Assembly (NCBI GenBank): GCA_012512865.1
Contig: JAAZDH010000269.1
Location: 1 to 13,252 of the forward strand
From: Clostridiaceae bacterium
GTDB taxonomy: Bacteria; Bacillota; Clostridia; Acetivibrionales; DUMC01
DNA length: 13,252 bases
Reading direction: 5' to 3'
Shown piece by piece: positions 6,965 to 13,252 of this stretch. The notes below the pieces were generated by a model. It had not been told where the DNA came from. It saw only the letters and a list, made by a program, of their open reading frames with translations, and ran no database searches. Position 1 is the first letter of the stretch. The number at the start of each line of letters is the position of its first letter. The position numbers were made by a program, and so were the translations under genes.

Positions 6965-7073
6965 CGTCACATTTTCGAGGATGCCCTTTTTTTGCTTGGC
7001 GACTGTTTTTTGTCAAGTGTCAGGCGGCAAAGTACGATGTATACAATATTCATTGGAAGTAGGGGGGAAAAAG

Positions 7074-8024
7074 ATGATAGAAATACAAAACCTGACGAAG
7101 TACTACGGGAATATAGTAGGTGTTAAAAATGTAAGTTTTACCGTAGAAAAAGGCGAAATACTCGGATTCCTCGGCCCTAACGGTGCAGGTAAATCCACGA
7201 CAATGAATATCATTACCGGGTATTTGCCTTCAACAGAAGGGACTGTTAAAGTTTGCGGCTACGATATCCTGGAAGAACCCACGGAAGTAAAGAAAAGAAT
7301 AGGTTATTTACCTGAGCATCCTCCGCTTTATCTCGACATGACGGTTATTGACTACCTGGGTTTTGTCAGCGAGTTAAAAAAGGTGGACAGAAAAACAAGA
7401 AGAAGCCAGATTAACGATATCATGGAGCTGGTGGGGATAACCCATGTCAAAAACCGGCTGATAAAAAACCTTTCGAAAGGATACAAGCAGAGAGTGGGAT
7501 TAGCTCAATCACTGATTGGAAAACCGGAGGTCCTTATATTGGACGAGCCCACCATAGGACTTGACCCCAAGCAAATCATTGAAATCAGGAAACTTATAAA
7601 GGCATTGGGCAAAGAACATACCATCATTCTAAGTTCCCATATATTATCTGAAGTGAGCGCTATCTGTGAAAGGGTTGTTATAATCCACAAGGGAGAGATA
7701 GCTGCGGTTGATACTCCTGAAAACCTGTCCAAGAACTTTGGCAAGATTTCGAAAATGTCAGTTACGATAGCAGGTCCGAGAAATTCGGTACTAGGGCATA
7801 TAAAAGAAGTATACGGGGTTAAATATGTTGAAGCGCAAAGCGAAAAGGAACCGGACGTGGTAACGTATATCGTTGAATCGGACAAGGATATTGATATAAG
7901 AAGGCAGCTCTTCTTTGCCATGGCTAAAGTCGGCTACCCGATTATCGAGTTGAAATCCCTTGGCATGACCTTGGAAGAGATATTCCTCCAGGTTGTAACC
8001 GAAGAAGGAAAGGAGGCAAACTAA
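7074..8024 (+). CDS. ABC transporter ATP-binding protein, GldA-like
   Basis: This 316-residue protein is the cytoplasmic ATPase of the exporter-type ABC complex encoded by the following genes. Walker A GPNGAGKST is at 34-42, signature LSKGYKQR at 133-140, Walker B VLILDEPT at 153-160 with catalytic E158, and the switch His at H189. The Q-loop position reads YLPE (78-81), Glu instead of Gln, followed by HPPLY; this substitution is common in the GldA/NatA-like group. A C-terminal domain (about 225-316) follows the nucleotide-binding fold. The frame is open upstream to 6915, but the true start is the ATG at 7074, preceded by AGGGGGG (7061-7067), because the protein then opens with the canonical MIEIQNLTKYYG. 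It is the first gene of the operon; only 2 nt separate it from the permease gene. Confidence 0.93.
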   Translation: MIEIQNLTKYYGNIVGVKNVSFTVEKGEILGFLGPNGAGKSTTMNIITGYLPSTEGTVKVCGYDILEEPTEVKKRIGYLPEHPPLYLDMTVIDYLGFVSELKKVDRKTRRSQINDIMELVGITHVKNRLIKNLSKGYKQRVGLAQSLIGKPEVLILDEPTIGLDPKQIIEIRKLIKALGKEHTIILSSHILSEVSAICERVVIIHKGEIAAVDTPENLSKNFGKISKMSVTIAGPRNSVLGHIKEVYGVKYVEAQSEKEPDVVTYIVESDKDIDIRRQLFFAMAKVGYPIIELKSLGMTLEEIFLQVVTEEGKEAN

Positions 8025-8026
8025 CC

Positions 8027-8731
8027 ATGAAAGCCATATTCTGGAAAGAAGTAAAATCATATTTTTATTCGCCTGTAGCGTATGTTTTAATCGGCTTGTT
8101 CATATTAATATCCTCAATCTTGTTCTGGCCGAACCTGCTTGGCATGTACGGGGAGTTTAACGGGAATCTTGCCAGCATGAGTTATATATTGATATTCGTA
8201 GTTCCGATATTGACAATGAGGATACTGGCCGAAGATAGGAAGAACGGCTCGGAAGTTCTTCTTCTCACATCTCCTGTTAACCTGGCAGGGATTGTGCTTG
8301 GTAAATATTTTGCTGCTGTCTTTGTATTCCTGGTAATGGTCGTAATTTCCTTTATATACCCTGTAATATTATTTGCCTTTGGCGCTTCCTTGACACCACC
8401 GTTGGTGGGGGGCTATGTAGGGTTTATACTTCTCGGAGCTTCTTTCATTGCGGTGGGGGTTTTCGCATCGGCCTTGACGGAAAACCAGGTTATCGCTGCG
8501 ATTGTAAGTTTCGTATCGCTTTTGATCATGTGGATTGCCGATGGCATAGGCGGAATGGTTGGAGGAATCGCGGCAAAAATCCTGTACTGGTTTTCGCTGC
8601 TTTCAAGGTACGAGGATTTTAACAACGGCATACTCAATTTGAGCGCCATTGTTTACTATCTTAGCTTTATTTCGGTATTCATATTTATAACTATAATGGT
8701 CATTGAAAGAAGACGCTGGAGTCAGGGGTGA
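8027..8731 (+). CDS. ABC-2 type permease, GldF-like
   Basis: This 234-residue integral membrane protein has about six hydrophobic spans (roughly 16-36, 49-68, 91-117, 127-150, 154-175 and 206-227), the usual ABC-2 permease layout. The N-terminal MKAIFWKEVKSYFYSPVAY and the LSRYEDFNNGILNL segment before the last helix (192-205) are characteristic of the GldF-like subgroup. It should be the membrane channel partner of the preceding ATPase. AGGAGG (8011-8016) lies at the end of the ATPase gene, 10 nt before the ATG. The following gene starts 5 nt downstream, with GGGGTG overlapping this stop codon. Translocated substrate is unknown. Confidence 0.9.
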   Translation: MKAIFWKEVKSYFYSPVAYVLIGLFILISSILFWPNLLGMYGEFNGNLASMSYILIFVVPILTMRILAEDRKNGSEVLLLTSPVNLAGIVLGKYFAAVFVFLVMVVISFIYPVILFAFGASLTPPLVGGYVGFILLGASFIAVGVFASALTENQVIAAIVSFVSLLIMWIADGIGGMVGGIAAKILYWFSLLSRYEDFNNGILNLSAIVYYLSFISVFIFITIMVIERRRWSQG

Positions 8732-8736
8732 TGTAA

Positions 8737-10206
8737 ATGGTTAATATAGAATGGACGACTAATATAAGAAAAGTTTTTAACAGGGTAATAAAAAGCAGGA
8801 CATTCAAGTACGGGACAAACTCCATAATATTAATTGCCGCGGTGGTTGCGATAGCAGTGGTGTTAAACGTTTTGGTCGACCTGGCGGGGGTTAAGTGGGA
8901 CTTAACGCCTAACAAGCTGTACTCCATAGGTGATACCACAAAGAAGATTTTAGAGGAATTAGATAAGGATGTTGTGATATACGGGCTGTTTGATGAGACA
9001 AGAATAAGCCCTTCGAGTGCCGACAGGGAGTTTGTCGATTTGCTTGCCCAGTATGATAAATATCCCCGTGTTGAAGTAAGGTACGTGGACCCGGACAAAA
9101 ATCCCGGCATATTAAAAGAAATTGATCCTAATGATACATTGAAAGACATAAAAAAGAGCGTTTTCATAGTAAAATGCGGAAACAAGCTAAGGGCCCTTGA
9201 TTATTATGATCTTTTCAGCACGCACTTTGACCAGTACACGTTTGAAACCAAAATTACTGGTTCTGCGGCGGAGTCCGGGTTTACAGGCGCAATAAAATAT
9301 GTTACCGCCGACTATACACCTGTAATATATTTTACAACAGGGCATGATGAAAAGGATGCAGATGATGATTATTCTTACTTGAAAGAACAGTTGGTAAATA
9401 ATAATTTTGACGTAAAAACAATTAATCTCCTTATTGAAACCACCATACCTGAAGATGCAGAAATACTCGTTGTGGCATCTCCCCAAAAGGATTTGACCAC
9501 AAGTGAAAGGGATACAATCAAGGACTACTTTAAAAACGGGGGAAAGGCAATATTCATGTTTGACTACCTGGAACATAACCCCCAGTTTCCCCAGTTTGAA
9601 AATGTTTTGATGGAATTCAATGTTGGGCTTAATTATGATAAGGTCAAGGAAAACGATGAAAGCCGCCATTGGCCCCAGAATCCGTATGTTATTTTAACTG
9701 ATGTATCATCAAACAAGGTAATATCCAGGAGTTACGGCGTAATCCTGCCAAATTCAAGAAGTATAAATATATTGAAAAACGTAAAAGAATACGTGGAAAC
9801 AATACCTATTGCAAAAACCAGCAATGAAGCCGTAGGAGAACAAGTTGACAAGTCAAAGGGTGAGGATTTGGCAGGGCCCTTGAACATTGCGGTCGCGGTC
9901 GAGCATAAGGGGTGGTATGCACCATCCAAGATAGCTGTAATAGGAAGCAGTATTTTTGTAGAGGACTATTTATCCAGCTCACTCGGGCCATATTTTAATA
10001 ATGGTTTAATATTTTTCCTCGATATAGTAGGCTGGATGTATGAGGCAAAGGATGATGTAATCATCTCTCCTAAAATCTACACAAGGCAATACCTGGATAT
10101 TACGGCTGCCCAGGCACAGTACATGGGAATTGCAGTGGTAGTGGTTCTTCCCCTTATTATTCTTGGAGCGGGAGTTTTCGTATATATAAGGAGGAGGCAT
10201 CTATGA
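8737..10206 (+). CDS. GldG family ABC auxiliary protein
   Basis: This 489-residue protein has a cytoplasmic N-terminus, a transmembrane helix at about 28-48, a large extracytoplasmic domain and a C-terminal helix at about 463-484 ending in a basic RRRHL tail. The WDLTPNKLYSIGDTT segment just after helix 1 (54-68), the RYVDPDKNP motif (115-123) and the YFTTGHDEKD motif (198-207) are hallmarks of GldG-like proteins with an ABC_transp_aux (IFT52/GIFT-related) fold. The family accompanies GldA/GldF ABC transporters. In Bacteroidota these support gliding motility; in Clostridia the role is not established. It probably binds the permease and presents a sensing or ligand-binding domain outside the membrane. 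Its stop overlaps the next start by four bases (ATGA), so translational coupling is likely. Overall topology is inferred from hydropathy. Confidence 0.9.
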   Translation: MVNIEWTTNIRKVFNRVIKSRTFKYGTNSIILIAAVVAIAVVLNVLVDLAGVKWDLTPNKLYSIGDTTKKILEELDKDVVIYGLFDETRISPSSADREFVDLLAQYDKYPRVEVRYVDPDKNPGILKEIDPNDTLKDIKKSVFIVKCGNKLRALDYYDLFSTHFDQYTFETKITGSAAESGFTGAIKYVTADYTPVIYFTTGHDEKDADDDYSYLKEQLVNNNFDVKTINLLIETTIPEDAEILVVASPQKDLTTSERDTIKDYFKNGGKAIFMFDYLEHNPQFPQFENVLMEFNVGLNYDKVKENDESRHWPQNPYVILTDVSSNKVISRSYGVILPNSRSINILKNVKEYVETIPIAKTSNEAVGEQVDKSKGEDLAGPLNIAVAVEHKGWYAPSKIAVIGSSIFVEDYLSSSLGPYFNNGLIFFLDIVGWMYEAKDDVIISPKIYTRQYLDITAAQAQYMGIAVVVVLPLIILGAGVFVYIRRRHL

Positions 10207-11654
10207 AAACCAGTAAAAGGTATAGAAATACTATAATTGCTTTAATCGCACTTGTGCTGGTACTTGGCGCGTACCTTGCAGTAAGCAATATTTTGAAAAA
10301 CAAATCTACGACTGAGTCCAAGAAATTTGACAAGATTATTGACCTTAGCACATTTGACATGGTGGAAATGACCATAGAAAATGAGGACGAAAAGATCGTA
10401 TTTGTAAAAAACGAGGAGAATAACGAATGGAAGCTGGTTTACCCTGAAGGGATCAGGTATGATAAAAGCAAGCTGAATAGTGCTGCCATTAATTTTTCCT
10501 CGGTCTTTGTAGAAAAAGTCATCGAAGAAAATGCATCTGATCTTGGCCAGTACGGGCTTGACAAGCCCGTGGTTGTTACTGTGAAATTGAAAGACGGGAC
10601 TGTAGAAACCCTTGCAATAGGAAACTTGACGATAACCGAAGGAGCGTACTACGTAAAGAAGAAAGACAGTAACACGGTCTATACTACTGATACCTACACG
10701 ATAAACAAGGTAAAATTGAAGGTAGATGATATCAGGGATACGGCGCTTTTTACCGTGGAATCCGACGATATACTAAAGATTTCCATGGAAAGAGGAGGTT
10801 TACGGTTGTTTAGCGCCGAAAGGGCTGATGAAAGCAGCGATTGGACATTGACGTATCCAATTGAAGGAAATGCGAATTACAGCGCATTGTATCCCATGCT
10901 TGATTCAATAACCCAGACAATGATTATGGAGTTTGTGGAAAAGAACCCGTCGGATCTTGAAAAATACGGGCTTGTGAGACCAAGCTATGTTCTTGAATTT
11001 GAAACCAAGGAAGGAGAAAAACATAGGCTTATAATGGGAAAGGAAATCAAGGAGGATTCCAACATATATGCAATGCTTGACGGGGTGGACGAAGTTTACA
11101 AAATTTCTCTTGATGCGTATACTTTCCTGGATAAGCCCCTGAAGGAAATTGTTGAAGTGTTTGCATATATAACAAATATATGGGACGTGGAGAGAATAGT
11201 GGTTGAAATGGATGGCTACACGGTAGACTGCAAACTGGAGACTGATCCTGACAAAGATACGGATAAGGATAAGTACTATGTAAACGGCAAGGCTGCCAGT
11301 ATGAAGGACGAAAATTATAATCAGCCTTTCAGGAAATATTACCAGTCCCTTATTGGCGTAACCTTGAGCGAGATAGAGCCTGATGCAGAACCCCAGGGGG
11401 AACCTGAAATTACTTTCACGTATTACAGGAAGGTTGATCCAAGGGTCATGAAAGTTGAATTTGTATCCAAGGATGACTATCACTATTATGTTATAAAGAA
11501 TGGGAAATATAGCGGGATTCTCGTGGCAAAGAAAAAATTCGATGAACCCGACGGGGTAAGGGAATCTTATAAGAGATTAATGGAGCACATTGAAAAAAGT
11601 GAAACAAGCAGCGCCGGGGAAAACGATACAGGTGAGAATAATACCGGTGAATAA
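10203..11654 (+). CDS. DUF4340 domain-containing protein
   Basis: This 483-residue membrane-anchored protein has one N-terminal helix (about 10-30) and an extracytoplasmic body made of repeated DUF4340 units. The hallmark occurs twice, as ASDLGQYGLDKP (111-122) and PSDLEKYGLVRP (249-260), each followed by a strand and a G-K/N-x-x element. A third, more divergent unit (about 315-460) contains a charged DPDKDTDKDK insert. DUF4340 proteins commonly follow gldG-like genes and are predicted to work with that ABC complex. No enzymatic motif is visible. AGGAGGAGG (10189-10197) is 5 nt upstream and the start overlaps the gldG-like stop. The last residues, ENDTG-ENNTG-E, are coded by 15-nt repeats (11619-11633, 11634-11648) and look like slippage products rather than a domain. 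Confidence 0.88.
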   Translation: MKTSKRYRNTIIALIALVLVLGAYLAVSNILKNKSTTESKKFDKIIDLSTFDMVEMTIENEDEKIVFVKNEENNEWKLVYPEGIRYDKSKLNSAAINFSSVFVEKVIEENASDLGQYGLDKPVVVTVKLKDGTVETLAIGNLTITEGAYYVKKKDSNTVYTTDTYTINKVKLKVDDIRDTALFTVESDDILKISMERGGLRLFSAERADESSDWTLTYPIEGNANYSALYPMLDSITQTMIMEFVEKNPSDLEKYGLVRPSYVLEFETKEGEKHRLIMGKEIKEDSNIYAMLDGVDEVYKISLDAYTFLDKPLKEIVEVFAYITNIWDVERIVVEMDGYTVDCKLETDPDKDTDKDKYYVNGKAASMKDENYNQPFRKYYQSLIGVTLSEIEPDAEPQGEPEITFTYYRKVDPRVMKVEFVSKDDYHYYVIKNGKYSGILVAKKKFDEPDGVRESYKRLMEHIEKSETSSAGENDTGENNTGE

Positions 11655-11684
11655 CAGGTAAGTAATAAGAGTAATACGCAGTAA

Positions 11685-11713
11685 TTAAAACAATGGCCTC
11701 GTCATAGTATTAT
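11685..11713 (+). promoter_or_regulatory. Possible weak promoter for the YkvI-family gene
   Basis: TTAAAA (11685-11690), 17 nt, TATTAT (11708-11713). The -10 lies in the 5' arm and loop of the terminator hairpin, so a transcript starting near 11720 would lack the 5' arm and could not form that terminator. The hexamers are moderate matches in AT-rich DNA, so confidence is low. Confidence 0.3.
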
Positions 11714-11746
11714 AAAGAATCATACTATGACGGGGTTGTTTTTTTT
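11697..11746 (+). terminator. Intrinsic terminator of the ABC/GldG/DUF4340 operon
   Basis: A 14-bp stem pairs CCTCGTCATAGTAT (11697-11710) with ATACTATGACGGGG (11722-11735), with one G-T wobble and an 11-nt loop. It is followed by TTG and eight T residues (11739-11746). It lies 42 nt past the DUF4340 stop. The T-run merges directly into the start region of the next gene, so it may also act as an attenuator for read-through into that gene. Confidence 0.85.
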
Positions 11747-12890
11747 GAAAGGAGAAACATCAAGCATAATCAAGGTGGTAAGTGTCTACGTTGGTGCCGT
11801 GGTTGGCGCCGGTTTTGCGTCAGGACAGGAAATAATCCATTTTTTCACACGTTACGGTAAAGAAAGTTGTTACGGTGTTATTCTTACCGGTGTGCTGTTC
11901 TCCTTGCTGGGCTGTATTATACTGGATAAAGTATACCTTGAAAGGATACGCAGTTTCGAGGAATTGGTATTTCCATTAGCCGGCTTGTTCCTGGGAAGAT
12001 TGATTCAAATAGTCTCGGCTGTTTTCCTGTTGTCCGTTTATTGTGTCATGATCGCGGGCTTGGGAACAATTATATCAATATTTTTTAAACTGCCGTTGGA
12101 ATACGGTGTTATTCTTGCAAGCTTTATATGCATGATAATCATGCTTGTGGGCGTGGAAGGAATTGCAAAGGTAAACGTCGTACTGGTGCCTGTTCTCGTT
12201 GTTGGGGTAATAGCAACTGGCATCTTCATCATGTCCGTCATACCCGGAAGCCCCGTTGCGAGGCGCGGCGATGCATATGCTGAAGCATTCAACGGGTTAT
12301 ATATCGAAACATTCAACCTTGCCGGTTACATCAAGTCGATAACAGGCAACTGGATATTTTCATCCATTTTGTATGTCAGCTACAATAACATAATTGCAAT
12401 GGCTGTTTTAAGCAGCCTGCTGCCTTATCTTAAAACTCGAAGGACTGCCATTGCCGGGGGCATCCTGGGGGGATTGTTAATATGCTTTACAGCCATGATT
12501 TTGAATATTTGCTTGCTGCCTTTCCACCCGTGGAATACGGCAGGCGAATTCCCCGTGGCAACAATCCTGGAAAGATACAGCAGTTTTCTTACAAACATGT
12601 ATAATGCAGTAATGCTTTCTGCCATGCTGACTTCGGCGGTTACCTCGGGTTACGGGGCCATATGCGGGATAAGCGCAAGATTCAAACTTAACCTGAAGCT
12701 TGCAACAATAGCGGTAAGCGCATTGTCGGTTCCACTGGCCTGCATTGGCTTTTCCCGGCTAATATCCTCGGTATATCCCCTGTTCGGTTACGTGGGGATG
12801 TTCATGCTGCTTTTGTTAATACTTAATTGGGTTACACGCCTATGCAGCAAATCGTCTCTTCCGAAAAAAAGACCGGGCTCATCCATATAA
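11745..12890 (+). CDS. YkvI family membrane protein (APC-superfamily-like transporter)
   Basis: With the TTG at 11745 the protein has 381 residues and about ten to eleven hydrophobic segments. The motif VGAGFASGQE (20-29) in the broken first helix is typical of YkvI-type proteins, which are distantly related to APC-superfamily amino-acid/Na+ transporters. Substrate is unknown. The start is ambiguous. ATG 11727 has no ribosome binding site and lies in the terminator stem. TTG 11745 has GGGG nine bases upstream. A good AAAGGAG (11748-11754) is followed only by ATA (11766), ATC (11769) and GTG (11775, 20 nt away), although starting near 11766 would match the family's usual N-terminal length. The gene follows the operon terminator and should be separately expressed or depend on read-through. 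Confidence 0.82.
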   Translation: MKGETSSIIKVVSVYVGAVVGAGFASGQEIIHFFTRYGKESCYGVILTGVLFSLLGCIILDKVYLERIRSFEELVFPLAGLFLGRLIQIVSAVFLLSVYCVMIAGLGTIISIFFKLPLEYGVILASFICMIIMLVGVEGIAKVNVVLVPVLVVGVIATGIFIMSVIPGSPVARRGDAYAEAFNGLYIETFNLAGYIKSITGNWIFSSILYVSYNNIIAMAVLSSLLPYLKTRRTAIAGGILGGLLICFTAMILNICLLPFHPWNTAGEFPVATILERYSSFLTNMYNAVMLSAMLTSAVTSGYGAICGISARFKLNLKLATIAVSALSVPLACIGFSRLISSVYPLFGYVGMFMLLLLILNWVTRLCSKSSLPKKRPGSSI

Positions 12891-12912
12891 CATTGCCCAA
12901 GTAGCTTTTGTT

Positions 12913-12951
12913 GGTGAGACAACTTCCTTTGGCCGTGGAAGTCATCTTACC
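12913..12951. repeat. Hairpin-forming copy of the dispersed intergenic repeat
   Basis: GGTGAGACAACTTCC (12913-12927) can pair with GGAAGTCATCTTACC (12937-12951): 12 Watson-Crick pairs, one G-T and a 2x2 mismatch around a 9-nt loop. Bases 12929-12951 match 79-101 at 19 of 23 positions, and 12951-12965 (CTCGCCAT) resembles the reverse complement of 7-16, so the module is shared between both ends of the window. No T-run follows, so it is not a standard terminator for the gene before it. Confidence 0.6.
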
Positions 12952-13004
12952 GCTCCGTCTCGCCATCTAATTTATGATATAAATTAAACATACTTAAGAA
13001 GACA

Positions 13005-13032
13005 TTGACATGTTTTTGTGGTAAAATAGAAT
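13005..13032 (+). promoter_or_regulatory. Sigma-A promoter of the last gene
   Basis: A consensus TTGACA (13005-13010), a 16-nt spacer and TAGAAT (13027-13032) precede the partial gene at 13070. The leader is about 30 nt. An AT-only dyad, AATTTAT-GAT-ATAAATT (12969-12985), lies 20 nt upstream of the -35 and could be a binding site or merely AT-rich DNA. Confidence 0.7.
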
Positions 13033-13069
13033 CAAATTTTATGTAAGCGTATTTCGAGGTGGATTTTTA

Positions 13070-13252
13070 ATGGTTTCCACGAAAGATAAGGAGGTAGTAG
13101 AAGGAAGGGGCAAAAAGCCAAGAATGGCGGTTTTTCTCTTGTTATTTGTTGCTATTTTGCTCCTTGCCTTTACTGCTTATGTTAGGATTAACGGCCTGGG
13201 TATCGAAATAAACAAAGATCTTGCAAAAAACGTACTTGGATTCATATATGAC
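13070..13252 (+). CDS. Membrane-anchored protein of unknown function, 5' end only
   Basis: An open frame of 61 codons runs off the window end. GAGGTGG (13056-13062) is 7 nt before the ATG, and a strong promoter is just upstream, so the gene is real. The visible part has a charged cytoplasmic N-terminus (MVSTKDKEVVEGRGKKPR), one transmembrane helix (about residues 19-38) and the start of an extracytoplasmic region. I do not recognise a family from this fragment. Confidence 0.75.
   Translation, partial: MVSTKDKEVVEGRGKKPRMAVFLLLFVAILLLAFTAYVRINGLGIEINKDLAKNVLGFIYD

Noticed and set aside
6915..7073. 53-codon N-terminal extension of the ABC ATPase
   Set aside because: It starts upstream of the operon promoter's -10, and the ATG at 7074 has a good Shine-Dalgarno and gives the canonical ABC N-terminus.

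Overview
The window looks like a chromosomal stretch from a low-GC Gram-positive anaerobe of the class Clostridia. The guide is protein type rather than a database hit: a DUF6106 protein, a GH18 hydrolase with a copper-amine-oxidase-N-like domain and an SH3 domain, a PMCA-type Ca2+ ATPase, a clostridial GldA/F/G-like ABC operon and a YkvI-family permease. Shine-Dalgarno sequences are mostly strong and intergenic DNA is AT-rich. All convincing genes lie on the + strand. I see no tRNA, rRNA, CRISPR array, intact insertion sequence or phage gene.

Layout. Positions 1-314 hold a short direct repeat and a good sigma-A-type promoter ahead of a small two-helix membrane protein (DUF6106, 315-818). A purine-rich low-complexity spacer follows, then a membrane-anchored GH18 hydrolase (1086-2855) and an MgtC/SapB-type membrane protein (2905-3573). 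Positions 3574-3953 hold a degenerate 12-nt tandem tract and one arm of a perfect 21-bp inverted repeat. The other arm covers the UUG start codon of the Ca2+ ATPase (3954-6803). The 3' end of that ATPase gene has been rebuilt by a cassette of small hairpin repeats and carries a flanking duplication.

A promoter with a perfect 9-2-9 palindrome over its -35 (6920-6964) precedes a tight four-gene operon: ABC ATPase, ABC-2 permease, GldG-like auxiliary protein and DUF4340 protein (7074-11654). The spacings are 2 nt, 5 nt and a 4-nt overlap. A strong intrinsic terminator closes the operon, and its T-run merges with the start of the YkvI-family gene (to 12890). The last 180 bases hold a hairpin related to the repeat at the window start, a consensus promoter and the first 61 codons of an unrecognised membrane-anchored protein.

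How the genes work together. The four-gene operon is the only clear functional unit: an ATPase and permease energise, or are gated by, two single-pass proteins with large extracytoplasmic domains. The GH18 enzyme would act on the cell wall or on polysaccharide outside the membrane. MgtC-like and P-type ATPase proteins suggest cation handling, but nothing shows that they are co-regulated. The most unusual DNA is non-coding or recently reworked: the inverted repeat at the ATPase start, the repeat-derived ATPase tail, and the dispersed repeat found at both ends of the window.
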